From: Actinoallomurus liliacearum
GTDB taxonomy: Bacteria > Actinomycetota > Actinomycetes > Streptosporangiales > Streptosporangiaceae
Assembly (NCBI RefSeq): GCF_039542035.1
Contig: NZ_BAABHJ010000001.1
Coordinates: 372,001 to 436,000 of the forward strand
Length of the DNA stretch: 64,000 nucleotides
Reading direction: 5' to 3'
The position numbers were made by a program, and so were the translations under genes. The notes under the pieces are model-generated. The model had not been told where the DNA came from, made no database searches, and worked only from the letters and a program-made list of their open reading frames with translations. Positions 17,159 to 24,735 of this stretch are shown piece by piece. How positions within the stretch are numbered: the first letter of the stretch is position 1; each line of letters starts with the position of its first letter.

Positions 17159-17995
17159 TCAGGCGCCGAGGTTGAAGGTGTCCGGGTCCGGGCCGGTGCG
17201 CTCGTCCCGGTTCAGGCCCGCGATGGCGGCCAGGTCGTCGTCGCTCAGCTCGAAGTCGAAGACGTCGATGTTCTCCCTGATGCGGGACGGCGTGACCGAC
17301 TTGGGGATCACCACGTTGCCGATCTGGACGTGCCAGCGCAGGACGACCTGCGCCGGGGTCTTGCCGTGCGCGGACGCGATCCGGGTGACCGTGTCGTCCT
17401 TGAGCAGCCCGCCGCCCTGGGCGAGCGGGCTCCACGCCTCCGTGGCGATGCCGTGCTCGGCGTGGAACGCCCGCAGGTCCGCCTGCTGGAGGTACGGGTG
17501 CAGCTCGATCTGGTTGAGCGCGGGGACGACGTCGGTCTCCTCGAACAGCCGCCGCAGGTGCGGGATCTGGAAGTTCGAGACGCCGATCGCCTTGGCCCGG
17601 CCCTCCTTGTAGACCTTCTCGAACGCCTTCCAGGTCTCCACGTAGGCGTCCTTGGCCGGCAGCGGCCAGTGGATGAGGTAGAGGTCGACGTGGTCGAGCC
17701 CGAGCTTGTCGAGGCTCAGGTCGAACGCCCGCAGCGCGGCGTCGTACCCCTGGTCGCCGTTCCACAGCTTCGTGGTCACGAACAGCTGGTCGCGGGGCAC
17801 GTCGGCGTCGGCGATGGCCTTGCCGACGCCCTCCTCGTTCTCGTAGGCCGCCGCGGTGTCGATGCTGCGGTAGCCCGCCTCGATTGCGGTGCCGACCGCG
17901 GGGGCCGCCTCCTCGTCGGGAACCTGCCAGACACCGAACCCCAGCTGCGGCATGGCGGCACTGGTGTTCAGCGTGATCGTCGGGACGCTTGACAC
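17159..17995 (-). CDS. Aldo/keto reductase (AKR5-like)
   Basis: A 278-residue NADPH-dependent reductase. The tetrad is visible as Asp in DTAAAYENE, the Tyr two positions on, Lys in VTTKLWN and His in LIHWPLP. GVSNFQ and the nucleotide-binding IPKSVTPSRIREN complete the fold. It resembles 2,5-diketo-gluconate reductase/prostaglandin-F-synthase-type enzymes of Bacillus and actinomycetes, which reduce many aldehydes. The GTG start at 17995 is preceded by GGAAGGA. It is monocistronic between the terminator and bioB. Confidence 0.88.
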   Translation of the reverse strand: MSSVPTITLNTSAAMPQLGFGVWQVPDEEAAPAVGTAIEAGYRSIDTAAAYENEEGVGKAIADADVPRDQLFVTTKLWNGDQGYDAALRAFDLSLDKLGLDHVDLYLIHWPLPAKDAYVETWKAFEKVYKEGRAKAIGVSNFQIPHLRRLFEETDVVPALNQIELHPYLQQADLRAFHAEHGIATEAWSPLAQGGGLLKDDTVTRIASAHGKTPAQVVLRWHVQIGNVVIPKSVTPSRIRENIDVFDFELSDDDLAAIAGLNRDERTGPDPDTFNLGA

Positions 17996-18101
17996 AAGGG
18001 TCCTTCCATTGTCGTCGAAGTAATCGCCTCCCGGCAGCGTACGGACCCGGCCGGAACTCCCCTCCAGCCGGGTCCGTTTTGCCGCCGGGGGGGGCGGACC
18101 A

Positions 18102-19160
18102 TCACGTATTGCCCTCTGTGTCCGTCCCTATTCCTCGGTCCCGGATGACGACGAGGTCGTGCCGGGCCTCCGGCCCGGCGGACCGTTCGGCGCCCTCGAC
18201 GACGAAGCCCGCGTCGGCGATCATGCGCAGGTCGTCGTCGCCGGCCTGGCCCTCGCTCGTGAGGTAGTCGCCGAGGAAGATCGAGTTCACGACGTGCAGC
18301 GCGAGCGGCTGCAGGCCGCGCAGGTGGATCTCCCGTCCGCCGGCCAGCCGCACCTCCACGTCCGGGAAGACCAGCCGGAACAGCGCGAGGACGCGCAGGC
18401 AGCGCAGCGGCGTCAGCTCCCACCTCCCCGCGAGCGGTGTCCCCTCGAACGGGATGAGGAAGTTCACCGGGACCGAGTCCGGGTTCAGCTCGCGCAGCGC
18501 GAACGCGACGTCGATGACGTCCTCGTCGCCCTCCCCCATGCCGAAGATCGCTCCCGAGCACGGCGACAGCCCGGCGGCCGCCGCCTCGTTGACCGTGTCG
18601 ACCCGGTCCTGGAAACCGTGGGTCGTGCAGATGTCGCCGTAGCGTTCGGCGCTGGTGTTGAGGTTGTGGTTGTAGGCGAACGCACCCGCCTCGCGCAGCT
18701 GCTCGGCCTGGCCGGGCTTCAGCAGGCCGAGGCACACGCAGACCTCGACGTCGCGCGCGGCGATCTCCCGGACGGCCGCGCCGACCCGGTCGATGTCCCG
18801 CTGTGCGGGGCCCCGGCCGCTGGCGACCAGGCAGACCCGGCGGGCGCCGCGCGCGACCGCCTGATCGGCGGCGCGGACCATCTCCTCGGTGTCCTGCCAG
18901 GAGTACTTCAGGATGTCGGCGTCGGACCCCTTGCGCTGCGAGCAGTAGAAGCAGTCCTCCGGGCACAGGCCGCTCTTCATGTTGACCAGGTAGTTGAGCT
19001 TCACCCGGTTCCCGAAGAAGGCCCGCCGCACCCGTCCGACTGCCGCGATCAGTTCGAGCGTGCCCTCGTCAGAGACGGCGAGCACCGTACGGGCCTCATC
19101 CCGGGTCAGCGCCTCCCGGCGCATCGCCTTGGCCACGATCGGATCCACGAGATCGTCCAT
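18102..19160 (-). CDS. bioB: Biotin synthase
   Basis: A 352-residue radical-SAM enzyme that inserts sulfur into dethiobiotin. The [4Fe-4S] motif CPEDCFYC gives Cys66, Cys70 and Cys73. YNHNLNT and CSGAIFGMGE are typical of BioB, as is LIPFEGTPL. The last 60 residues (ADAGFVVEG onward) extend beyond the core. I placed the start at ATG 19160 although the ribosome site is weak. No other bio gene is near. Sulfur for its second cluster would come from systems such as the suf operon at 32-38 kb. Confidence 0.92.
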   Translation of the reverse strand: MDDLVDPIVAKAMRREALTRDEARTVLAVSDEGTLELIAAVGRVRRAFFGNRVKLNYLVNMKSGLCPEDCFYCSQRKGSDADILKYSWQDTEEMVRAADQAVARGARRVCLVASGRGPAQRDIDRVGAAVREIAARDVEVCVCLGLLKPGQAEQLREAGAFAYNHNLNTSAERYGDICTTHGFQDRVDTVNEAAAAGLSPCSGAIFGMGEGDEDVIDVAFALRELNPDSVPVNFLIPFEGTPLAGRWELTPLRCLRVLALFRLVFPDVEVRLAGGREIHLRGLQPLALHVVNSIFLGDYLTSEGQAGDDDLRMIADAGFVVEGAERSAGPEARHDLVVIRDRGIGTDTEGNT

Positions 19161-19324
19161 GGGGCGAGTCTGCCGTGTGCCGGTCGACGCGCGGAGGAGC
19201 CACCGGCACAACAGGGCGGACCGTGGCTTGTAGGCGCGATCTACTTGACGCGAGCGCGCTCCGGAGCGACCCGTGCCCGCCGGCGGCCGCGGACCGGGAC
19301 CATCGACGCGCCGGCGGCCGAGGG

Positions 19325-20110
19325 TCAGGAGGCCGGCGACGCGCCGGCCGGGTCGCCGAGCAGGGGCACCTGCTCGCGGCGCTCGGCCGCCGCCTGCTCC
19401 TCGAGGGTGTTGTGCGGCGCCTGCCGAATGAGGCGCTTCGTCGCGGCAGCGGTGGCCGGCGGGACCTGGAGGATCGCCGCGACGAGGTCGGCGACCGCGG
19501 AGTCGAGCTCGGCGGCGGGCACGACCAGCTCGGCCAGGCCGAGACGGGCGGCCTCCTCGGCGAAGACGGTGCGCGTCGTCAGGCAGATCTCCAGGGCGCG
19601 CGGCACGCCGACGATGTCGACGAGCGGCTTGGTCCCGGTGAGGTCCGGGACGATGCCCAGCGCGGGCTCCTTCATGGCGAACTTCACGTCGTCGGCGACC
19701 ACGCGCAGGTCACAGGAGAGCGCGAGCTGGAAGCCGCCGCCGATGGCGTGCCCCTGCACGGCCGCGATCGAGACGATGTCGGGGCGGCGGAGCCAGAGGT
19801 AGCCCGCTTGCAGTCCCGCGATGAACTCCTCGTCACGGGGGCCGGAGGTGTCCTCGCCGGGCACGCCCTCGGGGCTGAAGAGCCGCAGGTCGATGCCCGC
19901 GGAGAAGGAGGGACCGTCGCCGCGTACGACGACGACACGGACGGTCTCGGGCAGCGTCTCGCCGATGCGGGCGAGCGTGTGCCAGGTGCTGAAGGTCAGG
20001 GCGTTGCGCCGCTCCGGCCGGGCAAGGCTGATCGTCGCCACGGCGCCGTCGACGTCGAGGCGCAGGCCTGCTCGCTGAAGCTCGGCAGGGTCGAGCGGTA
20101 GGTCCGCCAT
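19325..20110 (-). CDS. Enoyl-CoA hydratase/isomerase family protein
   Basis: A 261-residue crotonase. The first oxyanion-hole segment is SFSAGIDLRLF; the second, AVQGHAIGGGFQLALSCDLR, lies at about 117-136. At the usual catalytic-Glu position the sequence reads KEPALGIVPDLTGTK; the Glu is present but the second catalytic Glu of true hydratases is replaced by Asp, so isomerase or other crotonase chemistry is possible. ATG 20110 has AAGGAGCG upstream. It follows the HTH and ABC-F genes on the same strand. Confidence 0.87.
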   Translation of the reverse strand: MADLPLDPAELQRAGLRLDVDGAVATISLARPERRNALTFSTWHTLARIGETLPETVRVVVVRGDGPSFSAGIDLRLFSPEGVPGEDTSGPRDEEFIAGLQAGYLWLRRPDIVSIAAVQGHAIGGGFQLALSCDLRVVADDVKFAMKEPALGIVPDLTGTKPLVDIVGVPRALEICLTTRTVFAEEAARLGLAELVVPAAELDSAVADLVAAILQVPPATAAATKRLIRQAPHNTLEEQAAAERREQVPLLGDPAGASPAS

Positions 20111-20231
20111 GACGCTCCTTCCACGCGTGCGTCGTGGCGGACGGGCCCGCCACCGCGCCCGACCCTAGCGGGTCGGGCACGGTGGCCTCTCATGCGGTCC
20201 GGCGCCGAGAGCTGGGGGGAGTAGCTGTCCG

Positions 20232-20444
20232 TCAGGACTTCTTACCGCGGGTTGCCCCACCGCGTCCGCGCAGGTTCACGCCGGACTCGGTGAGGATGCG
20301 GTGGATGAAGCCGTACGACCGTCCGGTTGCGGCAGCCAGGGCACGGATGCTCTCGCCGGAGTCGTAGCGCTTCTTCAACTGCTCCGCCAACTTATCTCGC
20401 TCGGCACCGGTCACGCGGGTGCCCTTCTTTAGGGTCTCGGCCAC
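20232..20444 (-). CDS. Small helix-turn-helix protein conserved in actinobacteria
   Basis: A 70-residue basic protein. The middle (YDSGESIRALAAATGRSYGFIHRIL) is a helix-turn-helix of the resolvase/homeodomain-like type, and the end RGRGGATRGKK is a positively charged tail. Close relatives, as I recall them, start MAETLKKG; this fixes the start at GTG 20444, with GGGAGGT five bases upstream, rather than the in-frame ATG 48 bases earlier. It lies between the ABC-F and enoyl-CoA hydratase genes. Likely a nucleoid-associated or regulatory DNA-binding protein. Confidence 0.8.
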   Translation of the reverse strand: MAETLKKGTRVTGAERDKLAEQLKKRYDSGESIRALAAATGRSYGFIHRILTESGVNLRGRGGATRGKKS

Positions 20445-20570
20445 GAGTACCTCCCGTAGTGATGCGGTGACCGCTGCGTTATCCCCAGCCATGATCAGAC
20501 ATTCGCGCGCGATCGGCTACCCACTACGCCAGAAAAGATCTGCTTCGTTGTGTCAAGGTTGCGCTGCAGG

Positions 20571-22169
20571 TCAGGCAAGTGCCACGAGATCGGAAAATTC
20601 GTCACTCCAGATGTCCTCAACACCATCCGGAAGCAAGATCACTCTTTCCGGTTGCAGCGCCTCCACCGCACCCTCATCGTGGGTCACCAGAACGATCGCC
20701 CCGGCGTACGTCCGCAGGGCGCCCAGGATCTCCTCGCGGCTCGCCGGATCGAGGTTGTTCGTCGGCTCGTCGAGCAGCAGCACATTGGCGCTGGAGACCA
20801 CGAGAGTGGCGAGTGCGAGGCGGGTCTTCTCGCCTCCGGACAGCACGCCGGCGGGCTTGTCGACGTCGTCGCCGGTGAACAGGAACGAGCCCAGGATCTT
20901 GCGCACCTCCGTCTCCGGGAGGTCGGGGGCGGCCGAGCGCATGTTCTCCAGCACGGTGCGGTCCACGTCGAGGGTGTCGTGCTCCTGCGCGTAGTACCCC
21001 AGGCGCAGGCCGTGCCCGTCGACACGCTCGCCCGTATCGGGCTTTTCGACGCCCGCGAGGAGGCGCAGCAGCGTCGTCTTGCCCGCTCCGTTGAGGCCCA
21101 GGATGACGACCCGACTGCCCCTATCAACCGCTAGGTCGACATCCGCGAAGACTTCCAACGAACCGTACGATTTGGACAAAGCTCGTGCCATGAGCGGCGT
21201 TTTGCCACACGGAGCCGGCGCGGGGAACCGAATCCGGGCCACCTTGTCGGCCTGACGCTCGTCCTCGACCCCGGCCAGGAGGCGCTGCGCACGGCGTTCC
21301 ATCTGCTGCGCGGCCTTCGCCTTGGTCGCCTTCGCGCGCATCTTGTCGGCCTGCGTCTGCAGGGTGTTCGCCTGGCGCTCGGCGTTGGCGCGCTCGCGCT
21401 TGCGGCGCCGCTCGTCGGTCTCCCGCTGCGTGAGGTAGGTCTTCCAGCCGACGTTGTAGAGGTCGATGACGTTGCGGTTCGCGTCGAGGTGGAAGACCTT
21501 GTTCACGACCGCGTCGAGCAGGCCGACATCGTGGCTGATCATGATCAGCCCGCCCTGGTGCGACTTGAGGAAGTCGCGCAGCCAGGAGATCGAGTCGGCG
21601 TCCAGGTGGTTGGTCGGCTCGTCGAGCAGCAGGGTGTCGGCGCCGGAGAACAGGATGCGCGCCAGCTCCACGCGGCGGCGCTGGCCGCCGGACAGCGTGC
21701 GCAGCGGCTGGCCGAGCACCCGGTCCGGCAGGGCGAGGCTGGAGGCGATGGAGGCCGCCTCGGCGTCGGCGGCGTACCCGCCGAGCACGTGCAGCCGGTC
21801 CTCGAGGCGGCCGTACTTGCGGACCGCCTTGTCGCGTTCGGCGCCCTCGGCGGTCGCCATCTTCAGCTCGGCCGCGCGCATCTGGCTGATGACCTCGTCC
21901 AGGCCGCGCGCGGACAGGATGCGGTCGCGGGCGAGGACCTCGAGGTCCCCGGTGCGCGGATCCTGCGGGAGGTAGCCGACGGTGCCGGACCGCGTCACCT
22001 CGCCGGCGGCGGGCAGGCCCTCGCCGGCCAGCACCTTGGTCAGCGTGGTCTTGCCGGCGCCGTTGCGGCCGACCAGACCGACGCGGTCGCCGGGGTTGAC
22101 GCGGAACGAGGCTCCCTCGAGCAGCAGACGGGAGCCGGCGCGGAGTTCGATGTCACGGGCGGTGATCAC
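20571..22169 (-). CDS. ABC-F family ATPase (ribosome-associated)
   Basis: A 532-residue soluble protein with two ATPase domains and no membrane part. Walker A motifs are GRNGAGKTT and GLNGAGKTT, signatures LSGGQ and LSGGE, and both Walker B motifs read LLLDEPTN. Between the domains is the charged linker of ABC-F proteins (about 250-310, rich in Arg/Lys/Glu/Gln), which reaches into the ribosomal E site. Members act as translation factors or antibiotic-resistance ribosome-protection proteins. GTG 22169 is preceded by AGGAGCG. Long 5' open sequence upstream is leader, not coding. Confidence 0.9.
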   Translation of the reverse strand: MITARDIELRAGSRLLLEGASFRVNPGDRVGLVGRNGAGKTTLTKVLAGEGLPAAGEVTRSGTVGYLPQDPRTGDLEVLARDRILSARGLDEVISQMRAAELKMATAEGAERDKAVRKYGRLEDRLHVLGGYAADAEAASIASSLALPDRVLGQPLRTLSGGQRRRVELARILFSGADTLLLDEPTNHLDADSISWLRDFLKSHQGGLIMISHDVGLLDAVVNKVFHLDANRNVIDLYNVGWKTYLTQRETDERRRKRERANAERQANTLQTQADKMRAKATKAKAAQQMERRAQRLLAGVEDERQADKVARIRFPAPAPCGKTPLMARALSKSYGSLEVFADVDLAVDRGSRVVILGLNGAGKTTLLRLLAGVEKPDTGERVDGHGLRLGYYAQEHDTLDVDRTVLENMRSAAPDLPETEVRKILGSFLFTGDDVDKPAGVLSGGEKTRLALATLVVSSANVLLLDEPTNNLDPASREEILGALRTYAGAIVLVTHDEGAVEALQPERVILLPDGVEDIWSDEFSDLVALA

Positions 22170-22216
22170 AGTGAGAACGCTCCTGGGGGGCGGGCTGGGA
22201 GAGGCGAGACGACGAA

Positions 22217-22311
22217 AAGGGCGCCGCCCGGAGGCCCCGATGGCCCGGCCGCGCCCTTGGAGCGCCTGATCAGCTCGCAAGCATGCCCCCAGTGTAGGGG
22301 ACGCCGCCCCT
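22217..22311 (-). promoter_or_regulatory. Attenuator-like leader of the ABC-F gene
   Basis: On the minus strand, AAGGGCGC (22258-22251) pairs with GCGCCCTT (22224-22217) around a GC-rich inner stem and is followed by two more T, giving CCCTTTT: an intrinsic-terminator shape 47 bases before the GTG start. Upstream, AGGGG and CCCCT (22311-22307 / 22300-22296) make a second hairpin. A four-codon leader peptide lies between them. This matches the architecture of ribosome-mediated attenuation known for several ABC-F resistance genes; function is inferred. Confidence 0.5.
22270..22284 (-). CDS. Possible leader peptide MLAS for ABC-F attenuation
   Basis: ATG CTT GCG AGC TGA, preceded by a weak GGGGGC. 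It ends 12 bases before the terminator stem. A ribosome stalled here could favour read-through into the ABC-F gene. So short a frame can occur by chance. Confidence 0.3.
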   Translation of the reverse strand: MLAS

Positions 22312-22449
22312 GGATCTTGACATCGTCGCCGCGCCGGCCGAGCTCGGTGATCTTGCACACGTGTGACGGCCGGGATCAGGGGAAGCGTGTACGGCGAGCC
22401 GGCCCGCCGACCTGGGCGGGTGAGACCGACGACGAGAGGGAGGCGCGTG

Positions 22450-22689
22450 ATGGCCGACGAACGCTCCAGGGAGGAGCTGGAGGAGGAGCTCCGGGTGGTC
22501 GAGGACGACATAGCGTCCCTGCGGCCGACGCTGAAGGAGCTGCGCCGGCAGATCGGGCAGCAGGAGTACGGCCCCACCGACCCTGCGGAGCAGTCCGTAC
22601 AGCTGCAGAACGTGGAGGAGCAGGAGGCGATCCTCGGGCGGATGGAGGACAGACGCGTCGACCTGCTCCGGCGGCTCGGCAAGGAGTGA
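22450..22689 (+). CDS. Small acidic coiled-coil protein
   Basis: A 79-residue protein almost entirely heptad-like (LEEELRVVEDDIASLRPTL; LKELRRQIGQQ; VEEQEAILGRMEDRRVDLL), predicted to be two helices that may dimerise. ATG 22450 has GAGGGAGG upstream; the adjacent GTG 22447 is also possible. It is divergent from the ABC-F gene. The family is not known to me. Third-position GC fits coding use. Confidence 0.65.
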   Translation: MADERSREELEEELRVVEDDIASLRPTLKELRRQIGQQEYGPTDPAEQSVQLQNVEEQEAILGRMEDRRVDLLRRLGKE

Positions 22690-22827
22690 CACCTCGGCCG
22701 GGGCCCGGGCCCGGCCCGATCCAGGTACCCGAACGGGGAGTCTCCCCGTGGTCGCGTGTCCGCCCGGGGACAAGAGTGGATGTCGGCCGTTCCGCCCCGC
22801 TTCCCCGTCGAGGATGAGGTCTCACCG

Positions 22828-22923
22828 ATGCGTCGTATCCAGATCAAGGTCAAGCGCCCGCGTCCGACCCCGGTCGTCGAACTCGACCTGCGCACTCCTT
22901 CCGGCCGCCGGCTCCCCTACTGA
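22828..22923 (+). CDS. Micro-ORF, 31 aa basic peptide
   Basis: A 31-codon frame from ATG 22828 to TGA 22923. It starts MRRIQIKVKRPRPTP, followed by VVELDLRTPSGRRLPY: alternating hydrophobic and charged residues suggest a beta-hairpin, with GATGAGG eight bases upstream. Codon third positions are nearly all G or C. It stands alone between the coiled-coil gene and the DUF2330 gene. Could be a genuine small protein or chance. Confidence 0.35.
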   Translation: MRRIQIKVKRPRPTPVVELDLRTPSGRRLPY

Positions 22924-23036
22924 CCTTCTCGAGAGCCCCCACGAGGACGGGCGCGCGGCACGCCGCGTCCGCGGGCGAGTCCTGATCGTGACCGTCGGCG
23001 TGCAACCGCGCCGACGTCGTCCGCGTCCGACCAGGC

Positions 23037-24092
23037 ATGCGTACGCTCTTCCGGATCCTGGTCCCCCTCGTCGTGGCCGTCGCGGCGCTCGGAGTCGTCC
23101 GGCCGTCCTGGGCCTGCGGCTGCGGGGCGCTCATCACGAGGACGGACTCGGGAGTGAACGTCGCCGACGAGACGTCCATCGTCCGCTACGACGGCTCGTC
23201 CGAGGAGATCGTCATGCGGCTCTCGGTGCGGTCCAGCGCCCGTGACGCCGCCTGGCTGATGCCGACCCCGTCCCGCGCCGCGGTGTCGCTCGGCGAGCGC
23301 GGCTGGTTCGACCAGCTCGACCGGCTCACCGAGCCGAAAGTGATCCGGCGCAGGCACTGGCTTCCGGATCTCGGCGGCGGGGACCGCGAGGTCGGCGCTT
23401 CGGCACCCAGGGCGGGCGGCCGGGTCGGCGTGCTCGCCCAGCAGCGGCTCGGCCCCTTCGAGGTGACGACGCTGTCGGCGGGCGACTCCCACGCCCTGGC
23501 GGCGTGGCTCACGTCGCACGGCTACCACCTGAAGGGCCGCCTCAGCCAGGCGCTGGCACCGTACGTGGCACGGCACTGGACGTACACGGCGGTCAGGCTG
23601 GCCCCTGAGAGCGGTTCGCTCACCGGCGAGCTGGACCCGCTGCGCATCAGGTTCGCCGCCGCCTCCCCGGTCTACCCGATCCGGCTGTCCCGGCTGGCGA
23701 GCACGCCCCAGGCCGTGCACCTGTACGTCCTCGCGCCGCACCGGGTCGCCGTCCGCGGGCTGGGTCTGTTCACCACGTACGCGGGCCGGGTGCGCCCCGC
23801 GCAGGTCTCCTCCCCCGGCTTGCGCGCGCTGCTGGGCGGCGGGGCGTTCATGACGGAGTTCGTGCGCCAGGGGATCCCGCCGGCCGACTTCACCGACGAC
23901 CTGGGCTTCGGGTACACGGCCGACACGTCCTACCGGCAGGTCGAGTACGAGGAGGGCGGGCTCGTGACCTTCCTGGGCCTGCCCGCCTTCCTGTGGGTCC
24001 TCGCGCTGCCCGTCGTGGTCGTCGTGGCCCTGGTGGCGATCCTCGTGGCCCGCCGGTCACGGACGAGGCGGTCCATCCGCACCACGCCCTGA
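23037..24092 (+). CDS. DUF2330 protein, exported and C-terminally anchored
   Basis: A 351-residue protein with a signal peptide (MRTLFRILVPLVVAVAALGV, cleavage before ACGCG), an external domain of about 270 residues and one C-terminal membrane helix (FLWVLALPVVVVVALVAILV) with a short Arg-rich cytoplasmic tail. The CGCG after cleavage and the ETSIVRYDGSSEEIVMRL segment identify DUF2330 (Pfam), whose function is unknown. ATG 23037 has only a weak ribosome site. It is followed on the same strand by another membrane protein. Confidence 0.82.
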   Translation: MRTLFRILVPLVVAVAALGVVRPSWACGCGALITRTDSGVNVADETSIVRYDGSSEEIVMRLSVRSSARDAAWLMPTPSRAAVSLGERGWFDQLDRLTEPKVIRRRHWLPDLGGGDREVGASAPRAGGRVGVLAQQRLGPFEVTTLSAGDSHALAAWLTSHGYHLKGRLSQALAPYVARHWTYTAVRLAPESGSLTGELDPLRIRFAAASPVYPIRLSRLASTPQAVHLYVLAPHRVAVRGLGLFTTYAGRVRPAQVSSPGLRALLGGGAFMTEFVRQGIPPADFTDDLGFGYTADTSYRQVEYEEGGLVTFLGLPAFLWVLALPVVVVVALVAILVARRSRTRRSIRTTP

Positions 24093-24157
24093 CCGACTGA
24101 TCGACATCTCTGTCACCCCCCGGTTTGGGAACGGCCGCCCGGTGGGAGGATCTCGGC

Positions 24158-24553
24158 ATGTGGATCGCTCCCGAACGCCGACGCGTGGGCCGGTGGATCG
24201 CACCGGCGCTCGCCGTGGCGGCCGGCCTGGCGATCGGGGTGACCGAGACCGCACGGGGGCACGCGACGACCGGGCTGGTGGGCCTCGCCGTGCTGCTCGG
24301 CTACGGCGCGCTGCTGGCCTACCGCCGAAGCGAGTCGGTCCTCACCGTGCATGAGGCGTTCGGACTCGGCCGGCGCTCCGGGATCCACCTGCGGGCCGCC
24401 GCCATGACCGGTGACGTGCTGGTCGGCGTGATCGTCGCGGCCTTGCTGGTCCAGGCGCTGCGCGGCGCCGAGATCGGTCTGCTCGCCGGCCTGGCCGCCG
24501 TCGCCGGGGTGACCTACTTCCTGTCCGTCCTGATGCTGAACCGCACCTACTGA
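24158..24553 (+). CDS. Small integral membrane protein
   Basis: A 131-residue protein with four predicted membrane helices, in pairs around a polar loop (YRRSESVLTVHEAFGLGRRSG). ATG 24158 follows GGGAGGA at eight bases. It ends in a terminator hairpin. The family is not recognised; the gene is 65 bp after the DUF2330 gene and may be co-transcribed with it. Confidence 0.65.
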   Translation: MWIAPERRRVGRWIAPALAVAAGLAIGVTETARGHATTGLVGLAVLLGYGALLAYRRSESVLTVHEAFGLGRRSGIHLRAAAMTGDVLVGVIVAALLVQALRGAEIGLLAGLAAVAGVTYFLSVLMLNRTY

Positions 24554-24604
24554 GCCTCCGCACCGGACGGACGGCGGGCGTCGCGTCGGCGCCGGACCGG
24601 AGGC
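24554..24604 (+). terminator. Terminator hairpin after the small membrane protein
   Basis: GCCTCCG (24554-24560) pairs with CGGAGGC (24598-24604), with CCGG inner pairs next to each arm. It begins directly after the stop codon. Confidence 0.55.
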
Positions 24605-24735
24605 CGCGGGTTACGGAAGTCCCTTCGGTCGCGCAGGGGCCACCCGAAATCACAAGGGCGGCAACTGGTGAAATTCCCGATGAATAGTGAGGTCAGCGGG
24701 CTACCGGCACCACGAAACCGTCGCAGAATCGTTCC

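Noticed and set aside
15156..17765. 869-codon open frame antisense to the S15 hydrolase and aldo/keto reductase region
   Set aside because: No family motif and no ribosome site; produced by strong third-position GC bias on the coding strand.
22170..22895. Long N-terminal extension of the ABC-F gene
   Set aside because: The extension is low-complexity and would make the gene overlap two plus-strand genes; the ABC-F family begins at MITARDIEL, which has its own ribosome site.
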